Source: Streptomyces massasporeus (GTDB lineage Bacteria; Actinomycetota; Actinomycetes; Streptomycetales; Streptomycetaceae). Taken from it: DNA of 64,000 bases. The DNA lies in assembly GCF_014648995.1 (NCBI RefSeq), contig NZ_BMSE01000002.1:124001-188000 (forward strand), read 5' to 3'. The position numbers were made by a program, and so were the translations under genes. A model generated the notes under the pieces. The model saw only the letters and a program-made list of their open reading frames with translations. It was not told the DNA's origin and did not search any database. Shown piece by piece: positions 27,197-35,675 of the stretch; position 1 is the stretch's first letter, and the number at the start of each line of letters is the position of its first letter.

Positions 27197-27517
27197 ATGG
27201 CCTGGGTTCTGCTCGTCGTCGCCGGTCTGCTCGAGGTCGGGTGGTCCATCGGCATGAAGTACACCGACGGCTTCACCCGCCCCCTGCCCAGTGTGCTCAC
27301 GGGCGTCGGCATCGTCGCCAGCATGCTGCTGCTGTCGCAGGCCGCCAAGACCCTGCCCATCGGTACCGCCTACGGCGTGTGGGTGGGGATCGGCGCGGCC
27401 GGGGCGGCGGTGTTCGGCATGGCGGTGCTCGGTGAGCCGGCGACCGCCGCCCGGATCTTCTTCGTGTGCCTGCTGCTGGTCGCCGTGGTGGGGCTGAAGG
27501 CGACCAGCGGCCACTGA
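27197..27517 (+). CDS. sugE: SMR family exporter SugE (Gdx-type)
   Basis: A 106-residue four-helix small multidrug resistance protein. The essential glutamate is in LLEVGWSIGMKYTDGF (Glu13), and GTAYGVWVGIGAAGA and LGEPATAARI are typical of the SugE/Gdx branch, which exports guanidinium and some quaternary amines. GGAGG precedes ATG 27197. I looked for a guanidine riboswitch upstream and did not find a recognisable one. Its 3' end is partly duplicated just downstream. Confidence 0.93.
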   Translation: MAWVLLVVAGLLEVGWSIGMKYTDGFTRPLPSVLTGVGIVASMLLLSQAAKTLPIGTAYGVWVGIGAAGAAVFGMAVLGEPATAARIFFVCLLLVAVVGLKATSGH

Positions 27518-27560
27518 GCCGTCATGGCGCTGAAGGTGGCCAGCGGCCACTGGCCGGTCA
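27493..27560. repeat. 36-bp-offset direct duplication of the sugE 3' end
   Basis: 27493-27524 and 27529-27560 agree at 27 of 32 positions. Copy 1 includes the sugE stop, so copy 2 is a non-coding relic. Confidence 0.75.
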
Positions 27561-27575
27561 GGCACGGCCTGCGCG

Positions 27576-29996
27576 CTACTCGCGGCGGGCGCCCTGCGGG
27601 ACCACGCCCCAGCCGGGGCCGGTCGGGCCGCCCGTCTGGCCGCCGCCGCTCGCGTCGCCGCCGCCACCGCCACCGCCCTCCGTGGTGCCGCCGTCGGTCG
27701 TGCCGCCGTCCGTCGCACCGCCGTCGGTCGTGCCGCCGTCCGCGGTGCCGCCGCCGGTGGGGGACTCGCCGCCGGTGGTGCCGTCGGTGGTGCCGCCGTC
27801 GGTCTGGCCCTCGGTCTGCCCCTCGGGGGCGCTGGGGCTCTGGCCGGGCGTCTCGGTGCCGGTGTCCTCGCCGCCGGTGGTCGTGCCGCCGTCGGTGGTG
27901 CCGCCGGTGGTCGGGTCGGTCGGGGCCTCGCTGCTGGGGGCCTGCGAGACGTCGGCGCCGGGCTGGAGCCTGAGGTCGAACTCCTTGGCCGGCTGGTTCT
28001 TGAGGGCGTCCTCGGTGAACTGCGTCCAGATCTCGGCGGGCGCGCCGCCGCCGTTGATCCGGTCCAGGCCCATGGCGCCGTACAGCGACTTGTGGGCGGC
28101 GGTGACCGGGTCCTGGCCCATGACGGAGACGACGGTGGCGAGGTCGGGGGTGTAGCCCGCGAACCAGGCCGCCGTGTCCTCCTCGGCGGTGCCGGTCTTG
28201 CCCGCGACGGGGCGTCCCGCGGCCTGCGCGGCGGAGGCCGTGCCGTTCTGGACGACGCTCTGCAGCATCGAGGTGGTGGTGTCGGCGGCCTCGCGGCTCA
28301 CGGCCTGCCGGGTGCGCCGCTCGGGCAGGTCGATCGGGGTGCCCCCCTTGGTGACCTTCTCGACGATCGTGTACGTGCCGTGCCGGCCGTGGTTGGCGAG
28401 GGTGGCGTAGGCCTCGGCCATGTCGAGGACGCTGGCGGTGGCGGTGCCGAGCGCGATGGCGGGGCCGTCGGCGAGGTCGGGGGTGGTCTCGGGGACGCCG
28501 AGGTCGATCGCGGTCTGCTTGACCTTCGCGGGGCCGACGTCGGCGGCCATCTGCGCGTACACCGAGTTCACGGAGCTGTCGGTGGCCTCGGTGACGGTGA
28601 TGTCGCCGTAGGAGCGCTGGTCCTCGTTCTCGGGGGCGTAGGGGTCGCCGGTCCAGCCCTGCACGGAACGCTTGTTGGTGCCGTCGTAGATGGTGTTCGG
28701 GGTGATGACGCGGCCGTCCTGGGTCTCCGAGTGGTTCTCGACGGCCGAGGTGAACACGAACGGCTTGAAGGTGGAGCCGACCTGGAAGTCCCTGCGGGTG
28801 GCGTTCGGGGTGTACTGCTTGACGTAGTCGACGCCGTTGTACATCGCCACGACCTTGCCGGTCTTGGGATCGACGGAGGCGCCGCCGGCGCGGACGTAGG
28901 TGTCGACCTTGTTGTTCTTCTTGTCGAGTTTGGACATCAGCTTGTCGTTGACGGCCTTCACGAACGCGTCCTGCTTGCCCTTCTGCAGGGTGGTCGTGAT
29001 GCGGTAGCCGCCGGCGTCGAGCTTGCTCTCGTCGATGATCTTGTTCTCGGTGAGGTAGTCCTTGACGATCCGGACGATGTAGCCGCGCTGCCCGGACATG
29101 CCGGTGGAGAGGGTGGACTCCTTCGGCATGGGGAACTTCATGCCGGTGCGCTTCGACTCGCTGAGCCAGCCCTTCTTGACCATGCCGTCCAGGACGTAGT
29201 TCCAGCGGGACTCGGCGGCCTTGCGGTTCTCGGGGTGGGCGACGACGTCGTACTGGCTGGGCGCGTTGACCAGCGCGGCGAGGTAGGCGGCGCGGCCCGG
29301 GTCGAGGTCCTTGGCGTCCTTGCCGTAATAGGCCTGGGCGGCGGCCTGGATGCCGTAGGCGTTGCGGCCGAAGTAGCTGGTGTTGAGGTAGCCCTCGAGG
29401 ATGTGGTCCTTGCTGACCTCGCGGTCCAGCTTGATCGCGATGAAGAACTCCTTGGCCTTGCGCGTGACGGTCTGGTCCTGGCGCAGGTAGTAGTTCTTCA
29501 CGTACTGCTGGGTGATCGTGGAGCCGGACTGCTTGCCCTTGCCGAGGGCGGTGTTCCAGGCGGCGCGGACCATGGCCTTGGGGTCGACGGCGGACTCGGT
29601 GTAGAAGTCGCGGTCCTCGGCGGCCAGGATGGCGTGCTGGGCGTCCTTGGAGATCTGCGGGAGGGTGACGTTCTCCCGGTTGACCTCGCCGTCGCGGGCG
29701 ATCACGGAGCCGTCCGCGTAGAGGTAGACGTTGGCCTGCTTGGTGGCGAGCGCGTTGGCCGGGGGGATCTTCACCAGCGAGTAGCCCAGGAAGAAGCCGC
29801 CGGCCAGCAGCAGGACGACGATGACGAAGGCGCCGAGCGTCATGCGCCAGGTCGGGATGATCCGGCGCCAGCCGGTCCGCTTCGGTTTCCCGGCCGCCGT
29901 GGTCCCGGGCGTGCCCGGGTCGCCGTCGGCGTGCGCCTGCGGCTCTCTCGATGCCCAGCCCGGATTCGGCTGCTGCGGCTGAGGCTCGTCACTCAT
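27576..29996 (-). CDS. class A penicillin-binding protein (transglycosylase/transpeptidase)
   Basis: An 806-residue bifunctional peptidoglycan synthase. One membrane anchor (about 48-72) precedes a GT51 domain with catalytic Glu127 (AAEDRDFYTES) and the QSGSTITQQYVKN motif. The transpeptidase has Ser408-x-x-Lys411 (GSTFKPF), SVN and Lys600-TGT. The last 100 residues are a Gly/Thr/Asp-rich tail. The start at 29996 is preferred because codons upstream to 30083 (MGQ...) lose the GC-rich third-position bias. Both candidate starts have weak ribosome sites. Confidence 0.92.
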   Translation of the reverse strand: MSDEPQPQQPNPGWASREPQAHADGDPGTPGTTAAGKPKRTGWRRIIPTWRMTLGAFVIVVLLLAGGFFLGYSLVKIPPANALATKQANVYLYADGSVIARDGEVNRENVTLPQISKDAQHAILAAEDRDFYTESAVDPKAMVRAAWNTALGKGKQSGSTITQQYVKNYYLRQDQTVTRKAKEFFIAIKLDREVSKDHILEGYLNTSYFGRNAYGIQAAAQAYYGKDAKDLDPGRAAYLAALVNAPSQYDVVAHPENRKAAESRWNYVLDGMVKKGWLSESKRTGMKFPMPKESTLSTGMSGQRGYIVRIVKDYLTENKIIDESKLDAGGYRITTTLQKGKQDAFVKAVNDKLMSKLDKKNNKVDTYVRAGGASVDPKTGKVVAMYNGVDYVKQYTPNATRRDFQVGSTFKPFVFTSAVENHSETQDGRVITPNTIYDGTNKRSVQGWTGDPYAPENEDQRSYGDITVTEATDSSVNSVYAQMAADVGPAKVKQTAIDLGVPETTPDLADGPAIALGTATASVLDMAEAYATLANHGRHGTYTIVEKVTKGGTPIDLPERRTRQAVSREAADTTTSMLQSVVQNGTASAAQAAGRPVAGKTGTAEEDTAAWFAGYTPDLATVVSVMGQDPVTAAHKSLYGAMGLDRINGGGAPAEIWTQFTEDALKNQPAKEFDLRLQPGADVSQAPSSEAPTDPTTGGTTDGGTTTGGEDTGTETPGQSPSAPEGQTEGQTDGGTTDGTTGGESPTGGGTADGGTTDGGATDGGTTDGGTTEGGGGGGGDASGGGQTGGPTGPGWGVVPQGARRE
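27690..27760. repeat. 15-bp coding repeats in the PBP C-terminal tail
   Basis: Near-identical units of CCGCCGTCGGTCGTG type encode a Thr-Asp-Gly-Gly-Thr/Ala repeat (TDGGTTDGGATDGG). The copy number is likely to vary among strains. Confidence 0.75.
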
Positions 29997-30469
29997 GTCG
30001 TGCACGGACTCCTGTTTCGCGTCGTACGTCGTTCCCGTACGTCTCTGCTCGCTCTTGCGCCCCTGTGATGAAGACTGTCCCATCCGTTGATCAGTTCCCT
30101 GATCGAGGGCCGGGTCGTGCGCCGTGTGGTGAGGCGGGCCGCATGCGAGTGGGTGCGCGGGCGGGCACGGGGTCAAACGCGCTGTTGCGTACGCCTGCCC
30201 GAATCGTGATCTCGCCTGCGCGACATTCGCCCGAAGGGGGACACGGCCGTGGATCGCGACGGCTCGTACGCTCCGCCCGGCCGGTACCGCCGCCACGCTG
30301 CTCGCCCTGGCCACGGGCGCCTCGGCCCACGCGGACGCAACGGATCGTACCGTCTGGGCCGGTGCGCACCCGCCCCGCGGCGCCCTCGCCGCTCCCCGAA
30401 ATTGCGTGGCACGCCCGTTCTCCGGGCCATTAGGCTCCTGCGCTTCGGTGCCTGGCGGCGAGGAGGGCG
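29997..30469. other. 473-bp divergent gap
   Basis: It lies between the PBP and ABC exporter genes. It probably holds both promoters, but I see no defined motif, repeat or credible gene. Confidence 0.5.
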
Positions 30470-31276
30470 GTGGATGTGGGCTCGGGACGGTTGTACGCGG
30501 CCGTCGCGGCGGGTGGTTTCCGGCGGTACGCGACGTATCGGGCGGCCACGGTGGCCGGGGTGTTCACCAACACGGTCTTCGGCGTCATCCTCGTCTACAC
30601 CTATCTGGCGCTGTGGGACGAGAAGCCTCATCTCGGCGGGTACGACCAGGCGCAGGCGGTGACCTATGTGTGGCTGGGGCAGTGCCTCTACGCCACGCTG
30701 GCGATCCAGGGCGGCGGCGCCGAGAAGGACCTGATGGAGCGCATCCGCACCGGTGAGATCGCCGTCGATCTGTACCGGCCGGCCGATCTTCAACTGTGGT
30801 GGCTGGCGGGCGACGTGGGGCGGGCGTTGTTCCAGATGCTGGGGCGGGGGGTGATCCCGTTCGTGTTCGGCGCGGTCTTCTTCCCGATGGCGCTGCCGAC
30901 GGACGTCACCCGGTGGGCGGCGTTCGTGGTGACGCTGCTGCTGGCGACGCTCGTGAGCTTCGCGATCCGCTACCTGGCGGCCTTGAGCGTGTTCTGGCTG
31001 ATGGACGGCATGGGCGTGAACCAGCTCCTGATGGTCACGGGCATCTTCTTCTCGGGCATGGTGCTGCCGCTGAACGCCTTCCCGGGGGTCTTCGGGGAGA
31101 TCGTGCGGGTGCTGCCGTGGGCGGCGCAGATCCAGATGCCGGCGGACGTGCTGATGGGGGAGACGGATCCGCTGCGGGCGTTCGTCTTCCAGGCGGCGTG
31201 GGCCGTGGCCCTGCTGGCTGCGGGGCGGCTGATGCAGTCGGCCGCGACGCGGCGGGTGGTGGTGCAGGGTGGTTGA
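30470..31276 (+). CDS. ABC-2 type exporter permease subunit 1
   Basis: A 268-residue membrane protein with six hydrophobic segments (e.g. VAGVFTNTVFGVILVYTYLAL, MVTGIFFSGMVLPLNAFPG). It resembles the COG4587 class of ABC-2 permeases, which pair with a second permease and an ATPase of the COG4586 type, as found here. GTG 30470 or GTG 30476 is the start. It overlaps the next gene by 8 nt. The exported substrate is unknown. Confidence 0.87.
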   Translation: MDVGSGRLYAAVAAGGFRRYATYRAATVAGVFTNTVFGVILVYTYLALWDEKPHLGGYDQAQAVTYVWLGQCLYATLAIQGGGAEKDLMERIRTGEIAVDLYRPADLQLWWLAGDVGRALFQMLGRGVIPFVFGAVFFPMALPTDVTRWAAFVVTLLLATLVSFAIRYLAALSVFWLMDGMGVNQLLMVTGIFFSGMVLPLNAFPGVFGEIVRVLPWAAQIQMPADVLMGETDPLRAFVFQAAWAVALLAAGRLMQSAATRRVVVQGG

Positions 31277-32090
31277 ACGCAACCGTGTGCTGGAGGGGTT
31301 GCGGGCCTACCGGCTGATCGCCGGGATGTGGGTGCGCTCCAGCATGACCTACCGCGCCTCGTTCGTCGTCACGGTGTTCGGGAACCTGACGGTGACCGGC
31401 CTGGACTTCGTGGGGATCCTGCTGATGTTCTCGCAGGTGGACTCGCTGGGCGGCTGGTCGCTGCCCGAGGTCGCCTTCCTGTACGGGCTGTCCGTGACGT
31501 CCTTCGGGATCGCCGATCTGGCACTGGGCTCGATGGACGTCCTGGGCGCCCGGATGCGCGACGGCTCGTTCGACTCGCTGCTGGTGCGTCCCGCGCCGGT
31601 GCTCGCCCAGGTCGGCGCCGACCACTTCGCGCTGCGCCGCCTGGGCCGGATCACCCAGGGCGCGGTGGTGCTGGGCTGGGCGCTGGTGTCGGTGGACGTC
31701 GACTGGAGCGCGGCGAAGGTGCTGCTGGTGCCGGTGATGGTGGTCAGCGGCGCGGCGATCTTCTCGGCGGTGTTCGTGGCGGGCGCGGCCTTCCAGATCT
31801 ACGCGCAGGACGCGGCCGAAGTCCAGAACGCCTTCACCTACGGCGGGACGACGCTGTTGCAGTATCCGCCGTCGGTGTTCGGCAAGGACCTGGTGCGGGG
31901 CGTGACCTTCATGCTGCCGCTGGCCTTCGTCAACTGGGTGCCCGCCGCCCACGTGCTGGGGCGGCCGTACCCGATCGGGCTGCCCGGGTGGGCGGCCTTC
32001 GTGTCGCCGCTGGTCGCGGTGGCCTGCTGCGTCCTGGCCGGGCTGGCGTGGCGGACGGGACTTCGTTCGTACCGGAGTACAGGGAGTTGA
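31269..32090 (+). CDS. ABC-2 type exporter permease subunit 2
   Basis: A 273-residue membrane protein of the COG3694 type with about six helices, including FVVTVFGNLTVTGLDFVGILLMF and the cytoplasmic MDVLGARMRDGSFDSLLVRP segment typical of the family. It starts inside the previous reading frame and is followed after 1 bp by the ATPase gene, so the three are translationally coupled. Confidence 0.87.
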   Translation: MVERNRVLEGLRAYRLIAGMWVRSSMTYRASFVVTVFGNLTVTGLDFVGILLMFSQVDSLGGWSLPEVAFLYGLSVTSFGIADLALGSMDVLGARMRDGSFDSLLVRPAPVLAQVGADHFALRRLGRITQGAVVLGWALVSVDVDWSAAKVLLVPVMVVSGAAIFSAVFVAGAAFQIYAQDAAEVQNAFTYGGTTLLQYPPSVFGKDLVRGVTFMLPLAFVNWVPAAHVLGRPYPIGLPGWAAFVSPLVAVACCVLAGLAWRTGLRSYRSTGS

Positions 32091-32091
32091 G

Positions 32092-33108
32092 TTGACCGGG
32101 TCGGAGAGCGGGTCCAGCCAGGAAGGCGGATCGGAAGGCGGGTTCATCGAACTCGACGGTGTGGAGAAGGTCTTCGAGGTGCGCAAGAAGACCGGCTTCA
32201 TGAAGCGGGAGCGGCGGCGGGTGCGGGCCGTCGACACGATCTCCTTCCGGGTGGAGCGCGGCGAGATGGTCGGCTACATCGGCCCCAACGGCGCCGGGAA
32301 GTCCACCACGATCAAGATGCTGACCGGCATCCTCACCCCCAGCGCGGGCCGGCTGCGGGTGGCGGGCATCGACCCGTCCCGGGAGCGGACACGGCTCGCG
32401 CACCGCATCGGCGTGGTGTTCGGGCAGCGCACGACGCTGTGGTGGGACCTGCCGCTGCTGGACTCCTACCGGCTGATGCACCGCATGTACCGGATCCCGG
32501 ACGCCCGTTACCGGGAGAACCTCGACCGTCTGGTGGAACTCCTCGACCTGGGCGACCTGCTGGACGTGCCGGTACGGCAACTCTCCCTCGGGCAGCGGAT
32601 GCGCGGCGACATCGTGGCGGCGCTGCTGCACGACCCTGAGGTCCTGTACCTGGACGAGCCGACCATCGGTCTCGACGTGATCTCCAAGTCCAAGGTGCGG
32701 GAGTTCCTGCGGGAGTTGAACACCGAGCGCGGCACCACGGTGCTGCTGACCACGCACGACCTCCAGGACATCGAGCAGTTGTGCAAGCGGGTGATGGTCA
32801 TCGACCACGGGCGCCTGATGTACGACGGCCCGCTCGCCGGGCTGCACGAGGTCGGGGAGAGCGAGCGGACCCTGGTCGTGGACCTGGAGCGGGAACTGCC
32901 GCCGATCGACGCTCCGGCGCCCGCGCGGGTGGTCCGCGTGGAGGGCCCGCGCCAGTGGCTGGCGTTCCCGGCGGGGGAGTCGGCGGCGCCGCTCGTGGCG
33001 CGGATCGCGGCCGAGTACCCGCTGGTGGACCTGTCGGTGCGGGAGCCGGACATCGAGGCGGTCATCGCCACCATGTACGGGGAACAGGCCGAGCGGGCGA
33101 TCTCGTAG
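32092..33108 (+). CDS. ABC exporter ATP-binding subunit
   Basis: A 338-residue ATPase. The Walker A GPNGAGKST, the signature-like LSLGQRMRGD, Walker B VLYLDEPTIGLD and the H-loop LLTTHD are complete. An N-terminal insert KKTGFMKRERRRVRAV after strand 1 and a long C-terminal extension are typical of COG4586 ATPases. The start is TTG 32092 with GGGAG 5 nt upstream. It powers the two permeases encoded just before. Confidence 0.93.
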   Translation: MTGSESGSSQEGGSEGGFIELDGVEKVFEVRKKTGFMKRERRRVRAVDTISFRVERGEMVGYIGPNGAGKSTTIKMLTGILTPSAGRLRVAGIDPSRERTRLAHRIGVVFGQRTTLWWDLPLLDSYRLMHRMYRIPDARYRENLDRLVELLDLGDLLDVPVRQLSLGQRMRGDIVAALLHDPEVLYLDEPTIGLDVISKSKVREFLRELNTERGTTVLLTTHDLQDIEQLCKRVMVIDHGRLMYDGPLAGLHEVGESERTLVVDLERELPPIDAPAPARVVRVEGPRQWLAFPAGESAAPLVARIAAEYPLVDLSVREPDIEAVIATMYGEQAERAIS

Positions 33109-33141
33109 CCCCCGGCGGGGTGAACTCGTAGGCTGCTGTGT

Positions 33142-33843
33142 ATGACCGACGACGCCGTCCCGGACCTCCGAGCCTCCGACGCCGACCGTGAACAGGTCGC
33201 CGGCATCCTGCGGGACGCCCTCGCCGAGGGGCGCCTCGACATGGAGGAGTTCGAGGAGCGGCTCGACGCGACGTACAAGGCCCGGACGTACGGGGAGCTG
33301 GCGCCGCTCACCCGGGACCTGCCGGCCGCGGGCGTGACGGTCCCAGCGGTGTCCCTGATCAAGGACCCGGCGGCCGGCCCGGACTGGTCCGGGCGGATCA
33401 CCGGCGGCGAGGGGTCCTCCACCTGGGCCGTCGCCGTGATGTCCGGCTTCCAGCGCAAGGGGCACTGGACGATGCCCCGGCGGTTCACCTGCTTCGCCTT
33501 CTGGGGCGGCGGGGAGATCGACCTGCGCGAGGCGAACTTCGCGGACCGCGAGGTCGAGATCAACGCCATCGCGATCATGGGCGGGGTGGATGTGACCGTG
33601 CCGCCCGGGGTCGAGGTCGTCGTCCGCGGCATCGGCATCATGGGCGGCTTCGACCACCGCGAGGAGGGCGTGCCGGGGGAGCCGGGCGCGCCGCGGGTGA
33701 TCGTGACCGGGTTCGCGCTGTGGGGCGGCGTCGGGGTCCAGCGGAAGCTGACCCGGGCGGAGAAGCTGCGCATCCGCGAGGAGCGGCGCCAGGAGAAGCT
33801 GGAGCGCAGGGCGGGGCGGCGGGAGCTGGACGGGGAGCGCTGA
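33142..33843 (+). CDS. DUF1707 domain protein
   Basis: A 233-residue protein. The N-terminal DUF1707 motif LRASDADREQVAGILRDALAEGRLDMEEFEERL is followed by a beta-rich LiaF-like region with repeated GG turns (FWGGGEIDLREANF, IMGGVDVTVPPGVEV, GIGIMGGFDH). The C-terminus is strongly basic (REERRQEKLERRAG). This layout is common in actinobacterial envelope-stress-type proteins. It follows the exporter by 33 bp and may be co-transcribed. Confidence 0.87.
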   Translation: MTDDAVPDLRASDADREQVAGILRDALAEGRLDMEEFEERLDATYKARTYGELAPLTRDLPAAGVTVPAVSLIKDPAAGPDWSGRITGGEGSSTWAVAVMSGFQRKGHWTMPRRFTCFAFWGGGEIDLREANFADREVEINAIAIMGGVDVTVPPGVEVVVRGIGIMGGFDHREEGVPGEPGAPRVIVTGFALWGGVGVQRKLTRAEKLRIREERRQEKLERRAGRRELDGER

Positions 33844-33845
33844 GC

Positions 33846-34090
33846 CCTGCGGGCACGGGCGGCACCGGGCCCCTGCGGGGCGGCACCGAGCCCCCGGCGG
33901 GCACGGGCGGCACCGAGCCCCTTGCGGGGGCGTGCAGCGCCGATCTCCTGTGGAACACGAGCGGCACGGCCCCTTGCGGGGACGGGCGGCCCTGGGCCGC
34001 TTGCGGGGGCGTGCAGCGCCGAGTCTCCTGCGGATACAGGTGGCACCGGGCCCCTTGCGGGGGCGCGCGGCACCGACCCCCGGCAGCCGT
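33846..34090. repeat. degenerate repeat array built on GGCACCGGGCCCCTTGCGGGG
   Basis: About seven imperfect units of roughly 30-40 bp fill the 303-bp gap between the DUF1707 and SGNH genes. Each contains a self-complementary CCCC-TTGC-GGGG-like core. One 27-bp stretch with GGGGGCGTGCAGCGCCGA recurs at about 33926 and 34005. It resembles serial duplication of a terminator. Confidence 0.75.
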
Positions 34091-34146
34091 GTGCCCGCCG
34101 CCTGTGGTCGGGCAGCGGGCACGGGACGAGACGGTGCGGGGCGGGA

Positions 34147-35481
34147 TTACAGCTCCGCCGGCGCCGACCCCTTCAGCGTCTCCAGGTCGAAGGACTCGGC
34201 CATCCGCGCGTACCCCTTGTCGCTGGGGTGCAGATGGTCGCCCGAGTCGTAGTCGGACCGCAGCCGCCGCGGGTCGTACGGGTCGCGCAGCGCCTGGTCG
34301 AAGTCGGCCACGGCGTCGTACACCCGCCCGGCGCGGATCTGCGCGTTGATCGTCTGGCGGACCGCCTCACGCGCCTCCGTGTACCCCCGGTGCCCGTAGA
34401 ACGGCATCAGCGTCGCTCCGACCACCTTCACGCCGCGCGCGTGGGCCTGGCCCACCATCGTGCGCAGCCCGGCGATGATCGCGTTCGGGTCGGCGAGCCG
34501 CGGGTTGCGCAGGATGTCGTTGACGCCGAGGTCGATGACGACGACCTTGACGTTCGTTCGCTCCAGCACGTCCCGCCCGAAGCGGTTCAGCCCGCTGGGG
34601 TTGTCCGCGGGACGGCCGAGCCCGTCGGCGAGGACCTGGTTGCCGCTGATGCCCTGGTTGACGACGCTGTAGCGGGGCAGGTCCCGGCCGGCCGCGATCT
34701 CGGCGCGCAGCCGGTCGGAGAGCACGTCGGTCCAGCGGCTGTTGGTGTCCGGCGTGGAGGTGATGCCGTCCGTCAGCGAGTCGCCGAGGACGACGACCGT
34801 GCCGTCGGACTCGTTGCTCAGCAGGTCCAGCGCGGTGAGGTACCGCCAGGACCCGGTCCGCTCGGTGTACGGCGTGCCCGTGGTGTCCTGCGCCTGGTCG
34901 CCCTGGGCGACGTAGGAGATCTGGCGGGCGTGGCGGTGGTAGGTGACCGGGCCGGAGCTGCTCGGCGTGTAGGTGGTGACCAGGACGTCGGAGTCGTGCG
35001 GGACGACGACCCGTACGGCGTCGCTCATCACCTGCCGGCCGGGTGGGATGACGACCGTGGGGCCGCCGCTGAAGGTCAGCTGCCGCATGGTGTCCGCGAG
35101 TGCCGCCGCCGTGCCGCTGCCCGCGGAGACGGCGATCGTCGCCCGCGTGATGCTCAGCGGCGACTGGCCGTAGAGATTGGACAGCGTCACGCGGGCACTC
35201 GTACCGCCGACACTGGTGTGGACGACGTTGCGGACCGAACGGTCCGCCATGCCCGTGGCCTCGGTGCCGGGTTCGGCGGCGGAGGGGGACGCGGACCAGG
35301 TGCCGACCCAGGTGCCGGTGGAGGCGGGTGCGGCGGAGTTGTGAGGGGCGCGACCGTCGCCGAGGGCGTTCCGGTTGCGCATGCCGTCGTCGGACCCCAC
35401 TCCGACGTATATGGCGGTGGAAAGGGCCACGATCGCTGCGACGACCAGGGCCAGGAGGGCGTAACCACGTCCTCGGGTCAT
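34147..35481 (-). CDS. secreted SGNH/GDSL-family esterase
   Basis: A 444-residue protein with an N-terminal membrane segment (YALLALVVAAIVALSTAIYV). A beta-rich N-terminal domain follows (about 60-215), then an SGNH hydrolase domain. Blocks are VVVLGDSLTDG (nucleophile Ser), GISGNQVL, DLGVNDIL and SGDHLHPS. ATG 35481 follows GAGGAGA; the upstream in-frame extension is not coding-like. It probably hydrolyses esters on extracellular polysaccharide or lipid. Confidence 0.9.
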   Translation of the reverse strand: MTRGRGYALLALVVAAIVALSTAIYVGVGSDDGMRNRNALGDGRAPHNSAAPASTGTWVGTWSASPSAAEPGTEATGMADRSVRNVVHTSVGGTSARVTLSNLYGQSPLSITRATIAVSAGSGTAAALADTMRQLTFSGGPTVVIPPGRQVMSDAVRVVVPHDSDVLVTTYTPSSSGPVTYHRHARQISYVAQGDQAQDTTGTPYTERTGSWRYLTALDLLSNESDGTVVVLGDSLTDGITSTPDTNSRWTDVLSDRLRAEIAAGRDLPRYSVVNQGISGNQVLADGLGRPADNPSGLNRFGRDVLERTNVKVVVIDLGVNDILRNPRLADPNAIIAGLRTMVGQAHARGVKVVGATLMPFYGHRGYTEAREAVRQTINAQIRAGRVYDAVADFDQALRDPYDPRRLRSDYDSGDHLHPSDKGYARMAESFDLETLKGSAPAEL

Positions 35482-35675
35482 GCTGTGTTGTTCTCCTCGG
35501 GCGATGGGAGCCCAAGGCTCCGATCTGATGTGCCCATGATGCGTCATGGGCCGGGGGAAGTTCACAGGACCCCGTGGCAATACCCCCTCCCGACAGACGC
35601 CGGGAACTCCTGTTCCGTTCCAGGAGTCGGTCAGGAAGGGACAATGTGTGCGGGATCACCGAGCGGGTGGAGCGG

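Noticed and set aside
27524..27973. A plus-strand ORF starting inside the sugE tail duplication
   Set aside because: It runs antisense through the PBP tail repeats. The apparent similarity to SugE is only the duplicated last codons.
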